DNA from: an uncultured Tateyamaria sp.
GTDB lineage: Bacteria > Pseudomonadota > Alphaproteobacteria > Rhodobacterales > Rhodobacteraceae
Direction: 5' to 3'
DNA: 64,000 bases
Assembly: GCA_905480645.1 (NCBI GenBank)
Contig: CAJQRC010000004.1
Location: 62,001-126,000 of the forward strand
Under the pieces are notes generated by a model. The model was not told where the DNA came from, made no database searches, and worked only from the letters and a program-made list of their open reading frames with translations. How positions within the stretch are numbered: the first letter of the stretch is position 1; the number at the start of each line of letters is the position of its first letter. Shown piece by piece: positions 55,921-64,000 of this stretch. A program made the translations under genes and the position numbers.

Positions 55921-57408
55921 TTAGCTAAGTTCGAGCGCAATATCCTTAGTCTGCTCATAAAGTCTTAGAAAAAGATTATGTGCCTGCTCATAAACTGGAT
56001 TAGGTTGAGCCACTACTGTTTTAGCTATGGGATTCCAATTGGCTATATCACCGCGCGAAACTAGGCCAACAGCCAAAGCAGCTAAAAAAGCATCACCATA
56101 ACTTGCTCCTAACGTTTTCTCACAAACAATTTGGTCGATTCCAATAATATCAGAAGTTGCCTGTAACCAGAGCGCATTATTTGTGCCTCCTCCAACGGCC
56201 AAAAGTCTTTTGGGAGACTGACCCAATTCTTGAAAGGTATCGGTCACATGACGCGTTCCGTGTGCAATCCCCTCAATTAATGCACGGTACATGTCTCCCC
56301 GGTTGTGCGTCAAATTTAAACCAAATAGTACGCCCTTAGCATAAACATCATGAATTGGCGTGCGCTCACCAGAAAAGTAAGGCAACATAATTAATCCGTT
56401 AGCGCCCGGAGGCGATATACTTGCTTCATTAGCCAATAAAGGGAAGGCCGACTTAGGATCAAAATCACGAGCCATTTGATCGCGAAACCAATGAGTAAGC
56501 GTACCAGAAGTCGCAAGCCCAGCCATTGAAGCGTGTTCCCCCTCAAATAGCCAAGGAGCATACCAGATACGGGGATCAGAAATCTGTGATTGCGCCCGTA
56601 GAATGATAAAAATGGTGGAGCCGTACATCATCATCATATCATTTGGCTTATCAGCTCCAACAGAAATAGCTTCGGCAGCGGCATCAATTGTGCCTGCTGT
56701 GACAGGCGTACCAGCCTTTAACCCTGTTATACCTGCTGCCTCTACTGTAATCTCACCCGCAATTTCGTTAGACCACAATAACCGCGGCAACTTTTCGAGC
56801 GGTATAATATCATCATTCAGTTCATTGGTCCAAGATTGTGTATTAACGTCATAAAGCGGAGAGAAATTAGCCGCTGTATAGTGATCGATTACTGTCTGTC
56901 CTGTCAAACGCTGCACCAAAAAGCTGGTTGAAGTTAAAATATAGGCAGTTTGGGCATAAACTTCTGGGCGTTTTCGTTTCAGCCACAATATTTTTGGCCC
57001 CACGGATTGAGACGTTAAAGCATTCCCACATTGAGAAATAATTGCATCTTTGCCAATAATATCTGTTAAATAACGAACTTCTGCTTCCGCTCTTCCATCA
57101 ACGCCATAGAGCACTCCGTTCATCAAAGGTTTGCCTTCTGCATCGACCGGAAGCATACAAGGACCAATCGCACTGCAAGCAACTGCCTTGATCTCAGACG
57201 GGTCGATACCACTATCTTTTATGATTTTTCTACAGATGAAAACAAAATCACCCCACCAGTCCTTTTCCGGACTATGCTCGGCCCAGCCTGGTTGAGGAAC
57301 CAACATCTTGTGCCCCCGCGCGGCTTGCGATCTAACAGCACCGGTGTGATCCACCAAAACGCCCTTGGTTTCATAAGTTCCAATATCGATACCAAGTGTA
57401 AATGCCAT
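55921..57408 (-). CDS. FGGY-family carbohydrate kinase (xylulokinase-like)
   Basis: Sugar kinase of 495 residues with the FGGY fold. N-terminal LGIDIGTYETKGVLVDHTG (phosphate 1), the mid motif GTIDAAAEAISVG (catalytic Asp), MLPYFSGERTPIHD (FGGY signature region) and RLLAVGGGTNNALWLQATSDIIG (adenosine). Closest in layout to xylulokinases, but the family also phosphorylates ribulose, fuculose, glycerol and erythritol. Its ATG overlaps the M42 gene stop (TGATG), giving a btpA/sgcQ-M42-kinase operon. Confidence 0.9.
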   Translation of the reverse strand: MAFTLGIDIGTYETKGVLVDHTGAVRSQAARGHKMLVPQPGWAEHSPEKDWWGDFVFICRKIIKDSGIDPSEIKAVACSAIGPCMLPVDAEGKPLMNGVLYGVDGRAEAEVRYLTDIIGKDAIISQCGNALTSQSVGPKILWLKRKRPEVYAQTAYILTSTSFLVQRLTGQTVIDHYTAANFSPLYDVNTQSWTNELNDDIIPLEKLPRLLWSNEIAGEITVEAAGITGLKAGTPVTAGTIDAAAEAISVGADKPNDMMMMYGSTIFIILRAQSQISDPRIWYAPWLFEGEHASMAGLATSGTLTHWFRDQMARDFDPKSAFPLLANEASISPPGANGLIMLPYFSGERTPIHDVYAKGVLFGLNLTHNRGDMYRALIEGIAHGTRHVTDTFQELGQSPKRLLAVGGGTNNALWLQATSDIIGIDQIVCEKTLGASYGDAFLAALAVGLVSRGDIANWNPIAKTVVAQPNPVYEQAHNLFLRLYEQTKDIALELS

Positions 57409-58502
57409 CAGGTATGGTCGTCTCTATCCAAAGAAAAGTTTGGGCAAATGCGTCCTAATCCCGCATACAGCAAACGCGTCAGCGCTACCAAATCATTCAA
57501 ATCACATAGTTCACGTGCAGAATGCGAATAACGTAAGGGAAATCCCATATCGATCGATGCTACTCCCTCACCAGCTAGTTGCACATAAGATAAATCAGTT
57601 AATACTCCAACCTGTGCACTACGTTGCAGTGGAATTGCCTCTGCTTCAGCTGCGGCTTCGAATAGGGACACCATTGCTGGATGAGGAATTACTCCATTTA
57701 AGGTACCACGCCCATGGAAAGAATAGAGGCTCATGCCTGGGCCACCTCCTAAAAGCATATCTCCCTTGCCAGCCATATCAGGCGTATCTGTTGCCAACAT
57801 TAAATCAAGTTGAATAGCAATATCTGGTGCCAAACGTTGAGCCAGTGGTTGAGCGCCGCGCAGGTTGAACTCTTCCAAAACAGTAAAGGCTAGATGTACC
57901 GGGGGGCCACCAGTCCGAGCTTTCAATAAACGTGCCATTTCCAAGAGAACTGCGCAAGCAGCACGATCATCAACGCTGGTACCTACAATCCGGTCTTCAC
58001 CCAGAACATGTGCGTAGGGAGCATAAACAACAGGAGCTCCGATACGGATACCCGCTGCCCTAACGGCCATTGAAGAAGCCATGCCAACATCAACATAGAG
58101 GTCGTCCGACAATACAACTTGGTACTTTTCGTCCCCGGAAGTTGCATGATGGCTTTTATTAACAATAATACCAGTGATGTCTCGCCCCGTAGGAACACAA
58201 ATCACTATTTCTTGCGCTGCCAACGCCCGCTCTGGTACGCCACCTAAACGCGCCAAACGGATCATCCCATTATCTTCGATCTTTCGCACAATGAAGCCCA
58301 ACTGATCCATGTGCGCAAATAACATTACAGATGGACCGTCGCCAGGAAAGTAAGCCGTGAGATTGCCGAGCCGGTCAGTTTTACTTTCAACCTCAATATC
58401 AGACAAGCGTTTCCGAATTTCTCGACGAACTCTATCTTCATGGCCAGACAAGCCAGGCAAACGCATCAGATCTAATGTATCTTGAAGTAAACGGTTCTTC
58501 AT
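57408..58502 (-). CDS. M42-family metallopeptidase-like hydrolase (SgcX-like)
   Basis: Cytoplasmic dinuclear metal enzyme of 364 residues. Seen: FAHMDQLGF (first metal His and Asp), SVDDRAACAVLLEMARLL (bridging Asp), LEEFNLRGAQPLA (catalytic Glu pair) and C-terminal PLRYSHSARELCDLNDLVALTRLL (last metal His). Called aminopeptidase or endoglucanase in M42 annotations, but the E. coli sgc operon has an M42 member, SgcX, next to the BtpA-like SgcQ, and the same pair is here. A deacylase or sugar-linked hydrolase role is inference. ATGA overlap with the BtpA gene upstream, TGATG with the kinase downstream. Confidence 0.88.
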   Translation of the reverse strand: MKNRLLQDTLDLMRLPGLSGHEDRVRREIRKRLSDIEVESKTDRLGNLTAYFPGDGPSVMLFAHMDQLGFIVRKIEDNGMIRLARLGGVPERALAAQEIVICVPTGRDITGIIVNKSHHATSGDEKYQVVLSDDLYVDVGMASSMAVRAAGIRIGAPVVYAPYAHVLGEDRIVGTSVDDRAACAVLLEMARLLKARTGGPPVHLAFTVLEEFNLRGAQPLAQRLAPDIAIQLDLMLATDTPDMAGKGDMLLGGGPGMSLYSFHGRGTLNGVIPHPAMVSLFEAAAEAEAIPLQRSAQVGVLTDLSYVQLAGEGVASIDMGFPLRYSHSARELCDLNDLVALTRLLYAGLGRICPNFSLDRDDHT

Positions 58503-59299
58503 GCACGTGCCTTTTGGGCACGAGCCATAAACTCATGGGCTCGTTCTGGATCAATCGGGTTCCATGTATTACCATCAACCTTCAACGAAGACCCAACAAT
58601 ACATCCATCTGCAATATTTAATACTTCAGCAACCGTATCATGTTTGACGCCAGTATTTGCCATTACAACGGTATCAGGTAAAACAGCCTTTACAGCTTTG
58701 AGATCAGATAATTTTGCTGCCTCTCCGGTAATTTGTCCAGATACCAGCACCGCATCAGGTACAGAGGAAAAAACTGCACTGCGAGCGCGATCTGCGAGTG
58801 ATCGCTGATCTAGTGAGTAGGCAAATTCAGCCGATATGTTATAGAGCATAGCGAGATCTGATCGCCTCAATCTATTAGAATAGCGTAATGCTTTACCGGC
58901 ATCTGGTGTCCATGAGCCCATATCCGATGCATATGTTCCAGTGAAAATTTCACGTATGAAAGCAGCGCCTGTCGCAACGCCAAGTGCTACACTAGACATT
59001 GGGTCCCACAAAACGTTTACGCCAAAAGGGACGGTAATTTCAGACTTAAGTTGTCCAATAATTGTTGCCATCGTGGCAACCGACGCTGTATCCACGTTAA
59101 ACTCGTAAGGGCGATCGTTTTCATTGCCAAACATAACCGCATCGAAGCCAGCGTTTTGTAGCGCGAGCAAATCATCTCGCACACCAGCCAACAGATCGAA
59201 AGTAGGATCGTACAGTGGAGTACCTGGAAGTGCTCCGAAATGCACCATGCCTATAACCGGTTTTGTTTCTCCAAATACGCGTTTAAAATTTCTAGTCAT
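58499..59299 (-). CDS. BtpA/SgcQ family protein
   Basis: TIM-barrel-like protein of 266 residues. N-terminal GETKPVIGMVHFGALPGTPLYDPTFD, then GFDAVMFGNENDRPYEF, VPFGVNVLWDP and C-terminal VVMANTGVKHDTVAEVLNIADGCIVGSSLKVDGNTWNPID match the BtpA family. The name comes from a cyanobacterial photosystem I biogenesis factor, but bacterial members such as E. coli SgcQ sit in carbohydrate clusters, and catalytic function is not settled to my knowledge. Strong AGGAGG six nt before ATG 59299. First gene of the three-gene operon with M42 and FGGY kinase. Confidence 0.88.
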   Translation of the reverse strand: MTRNFKRVFGETKPVIGMVHFGALPGTPLYDPTFDLLAGVRDDLLALQNAGFDAVMFGNENDRPYEFNVDTASVATMATIIGQLKSEITVPFGVNVLWDPMSSVALGVATGAAFIREIFTGTYASDMGSWTPDAGKALRYSNRLRRSDLAMLYNISAEFAYSLDQRSLADRARSAVFSSVPDAVLVSGQITGEAAKLSDLKAVKAVLPDTVVMANTGVKHDTVAEVLNIADGCIVGSSLKVDGNTWNPIDPERAHEFMARAQKARA

Positions 59300-59396
59300 A
59301 TCAAACCTCCTTACTCACTTTAGAGGCGATGGGCTGTTCACGCAAAAGGAAACTGGGTTAAGATACAAAAGAATACAAAAAAAGAGGAATATTTGG

Positions 59397-60425
59397 ATGG
59401 GCTTAAAAAGAAGGTACTGGGATCGCCTAGGCAATGGTGGTTTAAAACTTACTGAATTAGGGTTTGGTACAGCTCCAATTGGCAACCTCTATCGTGCAAT
59501 CAGCGATGAAGATGCACGGGCTACGCTAGATACTGCTTGGGATGGCGGTGTGCGCTATTTCGATACTGCGCCACTCTACGGCTTAGGATTGTCTGAAACT
59601 CGACTCAACCCGTTTTTGCGCAGCAAACCACGCGAAGACTATGTTCTCTCTACCAAAGTGGGGCGTTTAATGCAGGCCTGTGAACCCAAATATCGGTCTG
59701 GAAAAGGTAAATGGTTTGAGGTGCCACAACGACGTGAGCAATTCGACTACACCTATGACGGTGTAATGCGGTCTTTTGAGCACTCTTTTTCCCGTCTAGG
59801 TGTTGAGCGCATAGATATTCTTTATGTACATGACCTTTGTATTTTTTCACATGGCTCAAAAGAGTTATCTGACATGCGTATTGAAGAGTTTTTCGGAGGA
59901 CGTGGATATGACGCAATGGTTTCTTTGCGTGAACAAGGCTTAATCACTGCAATAGGCGGCGGAATAAATGAATGGGAAGTTTGCCAAACCCTTGCAGAAC
60001 GTGGCGATTTTGACCTGTTTTTGTTAGCAGGACGGTACACTTTACTTGAGCAAAAAGCGTTAGACAGCTTTTTACCTTTATGCGAAGCCCGTGGTATCGG
60101 CATTGTCACAGGTGGTCCATATAATTCAGGCATCCTAGCCACAGGCGCACGCAAATCAGCATGGTACAACTATGACCCTGCTCCTAAAGATATCGTTGAA
60201 AAAGTAAATGCTATTGAGGATGTTTGCGTCAGACATGACGTAAGAATGGTTGACGCAGCGTTTCAATTCCCACTTTTACACCCTGCCCATCTAGCAGTAA
60301 TTCCTGGAGGACAGGGCGTTTCGGAAATGGTAGGCAATCTTCAGGCAGCTCAAGCAGTGATACCATCTGATCTTTGGGACGAGTTGAAAGCTCAAGGTCT
60401 TATGCGTGCGGATGCGCCAACATGA
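59397..60425 (+). CDS. Aldo/keto reductase (L-fucose / D-threo-aldose dehydrogenase-like)
   Basis: NAD(P)-dependent (beta/alpha)8 oxidoreductase of 342 residues. Seen: LTELGFGTAPIGNLY, WDGGVRYFDTAPLYGLGLSETRL (catalytic Asp and Tyr), VLSTKVGRLM (Lys), RLGVERIDILYVHDL (His), and IPGGQGVSEMVGN (cofactor). The pattern LGFGTAPIGNLY with FDTAPLYG is that of the aldose 1-dehydrogenase subgroup acting on fucose, galactose or arabinose. ATG 59397 has GAGGAA upstream; earlier frame reaching 59124 is antisense to BtpA. Its stop overlaps the lactonase start. Confidence 0.87.
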   Translation: MGLKRRYWDRLGNGGLKLTELGFGTAPIGNLYRAISDEDARATLDTAWDGGVRYFDTAPLYGLGLSETRLNPFLRSKPREDYVLSTKVGRLMQACEPKYRSGKGKWFEVPQRREQFDYTYDGVMRSFEHSFSRLGVERIDILYVHDLCIFSHGSKELSDMRIEEFFGGRGYDAMVSLREQGLITAIGGGINEWEVCQTLAERGDFDLFLLAGRYTLLEQKALDSFLPLCEARGIGIVTGGPYNSGILATGARKSAWYNYDPAPKDIVEKVNAIEDVCVRHDVRMVDAAFQFPLLHPAHLAVIPGGQGVSEMVGNLQAAQAVIPSDLWDELKAQGLMRADAPT

Positions 60426-61282
60426 AAATTGACGCTCATCAACATTTTTGGCAGCCCAAGCGCGGTGACTATCATTGGATGCCAAAAGACAACGCGATCC
60501 TAAACAGAGCCTATGGACCCCAAGACCTCATACCAGTGTTAAATAAATACGGGATTGATGGCACCGTACTTGTTCAGGCCGCAGCAAGTGTCGAGGAAAC
60601 TGAATACATGCTTGGCCTTGCCAATTCCTTCTCACAGATCAAGGGAGTCGTTGGCTGGATTAATTTTGAGGATGAAGCTCATCTAGATCAACTAACCAGA
60701 TTATCAGCACACCCAAAGTTTTTAGGTGTACGCCCCATGATTCAAGATATTCCAAATGTAGATTGGATGCTTCACGAAGACGTTCAGTGGGCCTATCGTG
60801 CACTTATTGACCTTGATCTGTCATTTGATGCATTAGGGTTCCCAAAACATATATCAAATTTCCTAAAAATTAGCCAACGCTATCCAAAATTACGTATAGT
60901 TTTTGACCACTCCCTAAAGCCTCAGATCCGAGATCAGCAAGCAGGCTGCGATGCCTTTTCAGAGTGGGCCAAAGGTATATCGCAGCTCTCTGAACTGACC
61001 AATGGATATTGTAAATTGTCAGGATTAATAACTGAAGCTAAAGATGGGTGGAGCGCTGATGACATTCAGCCCTTTGCACAACACGTGATTGAAGCCTTTG
61101 GACCGAAACGTGTTATGTGGGGCTCAGATTGGCCCGTATGCCGTTTACAGGTTGAATATGATGAATGGTATAAACTTTCACAGTCGTTGACAAAAGGTCT
61201 GTCCGCAATCGAACGGGATCAAATATTTGGATTGAACGCAACACAATTTTATCGACTAGGCCAAGAAGAAAGAAAGCTCTGA
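60422..61282 (+). CDS. Amidohydrolase-family lactonase (sugar-1,5-lactone hydrolase-like)
   Basis: TIM-barrel hydrolase of 286 residues. N-terminal MKIDAHQHFWQPKRGDYHWM is the L-fuconolactonase/L-rhamnono-lactonase signature (HxHxW metal and substrate ligands), with VQAAASVEETEYML and C-terminal RVMWGSDWPVCRL (metal Asp). ATG 60422 overlaps the aldo/keto reductase stop (ATGA), so dehydrogenase and lactonase are made together, the standard first two steps of a non-phosphorylative sugar oxidation. The 3' end overlaps the convergent PfkB gene by 34 bp. Confidence 0.9.
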   Translation: MKIDAHQHFWQPKRGDYHWMPKDNAILNRAYGPQDLIPVLNKYGIDGTVLVQAAASVEETEYMLGLANSFSQIKGVVGWINFEDEAHLDQLTRLSAHPKFLGVRPMIQDIPNVDWMLHEDVQWAYRALIDLDLSFDALGFPKHISNFLKISQRYPKLRIVFDHSLKPQIRDQQAGCDAFSEWAKGISQLSELTNGYCKLSGLITEAKDGWSADDIQPFAQHVIEAFGPKRVMWGSDWPVCRLQVEYDEWYKLSQSLTKGLSAIERDQIFGLNATQFYRLGQEERKL

Positions 61283-62091
61283 ACCCTCTGAGGAGTTAAC
61301 CACGTGCGCTTGTCAGCGGGCTGCGAAATATGCAAAGCTGCGGTCGCCTGTGCGAAGGTAATTCCATCGATAAGTGAGACACCTTGAGTTAACTGTGCGG
61401 CAAGAGCACCCAAAAAAGCATCGCCTGCGCCGTGTGTTGAAATAACGTTAACATCAAAACCTGAAATGATTTGCCCAGCATAATGCACACCCTGTGAACC
61501 AAGCGTAGTAAGCCGGTCTACTTCAAGAGTAGTTTTATAAAATGCGTCCTCTACACGATTTACGATTAGTAAATCTATAAGTTGCAGCAGATCATTAGGA
61601 AGAACACGAGCTGGAGCCGCATTCAACCAAACACTCGCCCCAACAGCCTTGGCTTTTCTCGCCACAGCGACGTTAACATCCGCGGGCACTTCATTCTGTA
61701 ATAAAACCAGTTTTGTACCGGTAGGGACTTTGATTTGATTAGCCTGGATCTGTAAATTCGCAGCTGATACGATAACAGCGCCATAGTTCCCTTGTGCATC
61801 CACAATCGCGACACTCATGCCACTTGCACCAGACACTGCTTGAAGTTGTGAAATATCAACTTCATTTTTTTGCAATTCTTTTCGAAGCACTTCACCAAAT
61901 TGATCTGTACCAACACATCCGACAAAACTAACTTTAGCTCCCAAACGAGCCGCAGCCACCGCCTGGTTGCCACCCTTGCCACCAAAAACATAATCAACAG
62001 CAGATCCAGTTACAGTTTCATCCAAAATTGGCAAATGCGGCGAACGAACTATCACATCCAGATGCAATGATCCGACCACCAAAAGGCTCAC
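61249..62091 (-). CDS. PfkB-family carbohydrate kinase (ribokinase-like)
   Basis: Sugar kinase of 280 residues, a second ribokinase-like protein distinct from the one at 48.5 kb. Seen: LHLDVIVRSPHLPILDETVTG, GGKGGNQAVAAARLGAKVSFVG, LNAAPARVLP and STHGAGDAFLGALAAQLTQG with catalytic Asp in GAGDAF. Starts with GTG 62091 overlapping the TIM-barrel gene stop (GTGA). C-terminal 11 codons overlap the lactonase gene on the other strand. Confidence 0.88.
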   Translation of the reverse strand: MSLLVVGSLHLDVIVRSPHLPILDETVTGSAVDYVFGGKGGNQAVAAARLGAKVSFVGCVGTDQFGEVLRKELQKNEVDISQLQAVSGASGMSVAIVDAQGNYGAVIVSAANLQIQANQIKVPTGTKLVLLQNEVPADVNVAVARKAKAVGASVWLNAAPARVLPNDLLQLIDLLIVNRVEDAFYKTTLEVDRLTTLGSQGVHYAGQIISGFDVNVISTHGAGDAFLGALAAQLTQGVSLIDGITFAQATAALHISQPADKRTWLTPQRVQSFLSSWPSR

Positions 62092-63074
62092 GCCAGCATG
62101 CTCTCTTGCACGATACGCATTGCGATTGGAGCATCCTGCCGCGCTATTGCTTTTTGTAAGTCCATATTTGATACCAACTGTGCTGCAGTACGCTGCAAAC
62201 GCTGCACCACTGCAATATTAGTGCGCGCTTCTTCTACTGGATCCATGCCAGAGTGATCAGGAAAAGTATCAAAATAAATTGCTCCTTCGTACCCAATGCG
62301 TTCCAATTCTACCAAAAGTTCAACCGTCTGTATTGGATGCACTGATCCAACCATCAAACCGTTGTCCCATTTACCGTACCCATCATTTAAATGAACACCC
62401 AAAATACGCGAATGACGTCCGATCAGCGTTGCTGCAAAAGCTGGCATTTCATCAGCATAAAGGACATGTGCAAAGTCAAGTGTTACCCCAGTGTTGACCC
62501 GACCAATATCCTTAATTGCAAGCAAGGTCGTAGCAGCATCTGGCATTAACGCGAACGCGCGCGGCTCATTAGGCTTATATTCCAGTGCAATATCAATATT
62601 TGAGTTATGATCTGCCACCTCCATGATGGCTTCAACTGTTTGAGCCCAAAGGCGAGAGTAATCAGCCTGAAAAGAATAATCAAACCCATCTTGTCCCATC
62701 CAAAGCGTCATCAAATTTCCACCCATCTGTGCCAAAACATCAAGGCCTCGTTTTGTTTCGTCAATTGCCGCTCGGCGCACTCCTCTGTCAGGATGGGTAA
62801 AAGCACCAAGTTTAAATCCCGGGTTGGTGTAGTACCGCATGGCTATCCCATTAAGCGACATACCGCAGTCTACTAATACTTGCGATAAATTGGTCGGGTT
62901 ATCATCTATGAAATGGTCAGGATAATTAAGATCAGCCGTCGTTAAACCCGCTGTGGCAGCACGCGTTAGCAAGTCTGCAGTTGTAACATTATTTTTTCCT
63001 GGCCAATACCGTGCCGCTCCAATCTTAAAAGCGTTGAGGCGGGCAGCGAAGCGGGAAGAGTAGAATGAACTCAT
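62088..63074 (-). CDS. Xylose isomerase-like TIM-barrel protein (sugar isomerase/epimerase)
   Basis: Metal-dependent sugar isomerase or epimerase of 328 residues. Metal-binding signals seen: DIALEYKPNEPRAF (Glu), GVTLDFAHVLYADE (Asp and His), HLNDGYGKWDNGLMVGS (His and Asp) and YFDTFPDHSG. The region near 62-120 YTNPGFKLGAFTHPDRGVRRAA has the class-typical fold. It resembles L-rhamnose isomerase-like and erythrose/tetrulose isomerase-like members; no substrate can be assigned. Followed by PfkB kinase, giving an isomerase-kinase pair. The 5' gap (63075-63223) should hold the promoter. Confidence 0.85.
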   Translation of the reverse strand: MSSFYSSRFAARLNAFKIGAARYWPGKNNVTTADLLTRAATAGLTTADLNYPDHFIDDNPTNLSQVLVDCGMSLNGIAMRYYTNPGFKLGAFTHPDRGVRRAAIDETKRGLDVLAQMGGNLMTLWMGQDGFDYSFQADYSRLWAQTVEAIMEVADHNSNIDIALEYKPNEPRAFALMPDAATTLLAIKDIGRVNTGVTLDFAHVLYADEMPAFAATLIGRHSRILGVHLNDGYGKWDNGLMVGSVHPIQTVELLVELERIGYEGAIYFDTFPDHSGMDPVEEARTNIAVVQRLQRTAAQLVSNMDLQKAIARQDAPIAMRIVQESMLA

Positions 63075-63223
63075 AGGTCAGACTATAGACTGTATTACGG
63101 GGTAAGCACAATTTCTCTTATCTAGATTGATAAAATAACGAGACTGAGTGAAAGGTAGTTCAGAGTATATGTCAAACTTGATATAATACTTAATAGTATG
63201 CACAAATGATTTTGAAATACCTG

Positions 63224-64000
63224 TCACTGAATGACTGCGTTTTCCCATTCAGCAAGAAATTTACGGCGCTTCAATGTATCTAGAAATGTCATCAGTGCCG
63301 GTTCTAATGCAATGGTTGTTCTATCACCATAATCCGATTGCGTATTCAGCGGCGATAGCATTAAAATATCCTTATTAGAGTGTGACTGCAGATTAATTAA
63401 ATGCTGGATAAAGTCTGATGCTAATTCAGGCTGATTTGTTAGTTTTGAAACCATTGCAGTACGCATCATAGTCGTTGGAAAATCTGAGGGAAGAATAATA
63501 TCCAGTACATCTTTGTTCTCATGTCGAGCGGCTGCATAGCTGCCTAGCACATTATAAGCGACTGCTATTGTACCATCAGCGAGATCATCAATCATTTCTC
63601 CAGAGCAACAATACAATCTTACGTCTAAACTTCCCATAACTTCCATCAGACGCCAATACGTTTCCGAAGCACGAGCATCTTGGGTTGCAAATAAATACCC
63701 AAGCCCAGACTTGCGTATATCGTAAGTACCAACACGGCCTCGAAAAACCGATGGACGCGCCCGCATCGCTTGGATCAGATCCTGGCGTGTTTGAGGCACT
63801 GGGTAACCAGCAAATGCATCACGGTTTATGACAATTGCGGCAGGTTCGGAAGTGAACGCAAATAGACTTTGTCGCCACTGAGCCCATGCGGGATGTCTAA
63901 CGTTTTCTAATTGCAGTGCTAATCCATCATTAACAATTTTAAGCTGAAGATCCATTGCACTGGAAATAACCAAATCAAATGCCTTGGGGTTTGATCTAAA
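63224..64000 (-). CDS. ABC transporter substrate-binding protein (iron/AfuA-like), 5' end cut by window edge
   Basis: The frame stays open to the right edge, reading NPKAFDLVISSAMDLQLKIV before the first internal ATG, so the real start lies outside and the visible 249+ residues are the C-terminal part. This motif is typical of Fe(III)/AfuA-type (family 1) solute-binding proteins, often encoded near two-component TctDE systems. Seen further on: AIVINRDAFAGYPVPQTRQDL, GVGTYDIRKSGLGYLFA-like and TIAVAYNVLGSYAAA. Ligand unknown; iron, phosphonate, or sugar phosphates are family options. Not visibly in the same operon as the TIM-barrel gene, 149 bp away on the same strand. Confidence 0.75.
   Translation of the reverse strand, partial: FRSNPKAFDLVISSAMDLQLKIVNDGLALQLENVRHPAWAQWRQSLFAFTSEPAAIVINRDAFAGYPVPQTRQDLIQAMRARPSVFRGRVGTYDIRKSGLGYLFATQDARASETYWRLMEVMGSLDVRLYCCSGEMIDDLADGTIAVAYNVLGSYAAARHENKDVLDIILPSDFPTTMMRTAMVSKLTNQPELASDFIQHLINLQSHSNKDILMLSPLNTQSDYGDRTTIALEPALMTFLDTLKRRKFLAEWENAVIQ

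Overview
Organism. The window reads as a chromosomal segment of an alphaproteobacterium of the Rhodobacterales (marine roseobacter-like), with base composition that is AT-leaning for that group (judged by eye, not counted). Three things support this: the gene order mcl2-nnrU-DUF1737-mch-sdhCDA-(two small genes)-sdhB next to mdh-sucCDAB-lpd and ccr/ecm, an arrangement known from Rhodobacter and its relatives; the neighbourhood ftsE-ftsX-plsC, TIGR02302, lysA, argH, tlpA; and a tRNA-His with the derived alphaproteobacterial acceptor end (no encoded G-1, G1:U72, A73). No insertion sequence, phage gene, CRISPR array or integrase was seen.

Layout. (1) 0.2-5.0 kb: a BMP-type nucleoside ABC importer (binding protein, double ATPase, two permeases). 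(2) 5.2-6.9 kb: a TauE/SafE-type exporter coupled to a TIGR02186 membrane-anchored protein. (3) 7.0-8.5 kb: a RecD/Dda-like helicase. (4) 8.7-13.9 kb: ethylmalonyl-CoA pathway genes ccr and ecm flanking a PlsC/PlsB-type acyltransferase. (5) 14.2-15.8 kb: purine nucleoside phosphorylase deoD and a convergent DUF1989 protein. (6) 16.2-23.1 kb, minus strand: mcl2-nnrU-DUF1737-mch, then sdhC-sdhD-sdhA-two small genes-sdhB. (7) 23.3-34.0 kb: a TSUP permease, then mdh, sucC, sucD, a 38-codon leader ORF, sucA, sucB, lpd. (8) 34.1-40.5 kb: a PPOX flavoprotein, plsC, ftsX, ftsE, a zinc-ribbon protein and TIGR02302. (9) 40.5-44.6 kb: lysA, DUF2834, a small lipoprotein gene, argH, divergent tlpA, tRNA-His. 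(10) 45.1-48.3 kb: a DUF6324 protein, an EEP-family hydrolase and an FMO-like oxidoreductase. (11) 48.5-64.0 kb: a carbohydrate-uptake and catabolism island with an ABC transporter, three sugar kinases, a FucU mutarotase, an SGNH hydrolase, an SgcX-like M42 protein, an SgcQ/BtpA protein, an aldose dehydrogenase, a lactonase, a TIM-barrel isomerase and a partial binding protein at the right edge.

How it fits together. Regions 4, 6 and 7 form a central-carbon block: the ethylmalonyl-CoA route (crotonyl-CoA to ethylmalonyl-CoA, methylsuccinyl-CoA, mesaconyl-CoA, beta-methylmalyl-CoA; malyl-CoA hydrolysed to malate) feeds glyoxylate-derived malate and succinyl-CoA straight into the TCA genes beside it. 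Region 11 is the most accessory part and the likeliest place for an undescribed pathway, chiefly the three-gene SgcQ/BtpA-M42-FGGY kinase operon working with an ABC importer instead of the PTS used in the E. coli sgc cluster.

The most notable small-scale signals are: a pair of self-palindromic TGTGATCACA sites 20 bp apart upstream of sucC; a 38-codon ORF before sucA that looks like the clipped N-terminus of a DUF805 protein; an unlisted 58-codon lipoprotein after argH; and divergent argH/tlpA starts so close that their promoters must lie in each other's coding sequence.
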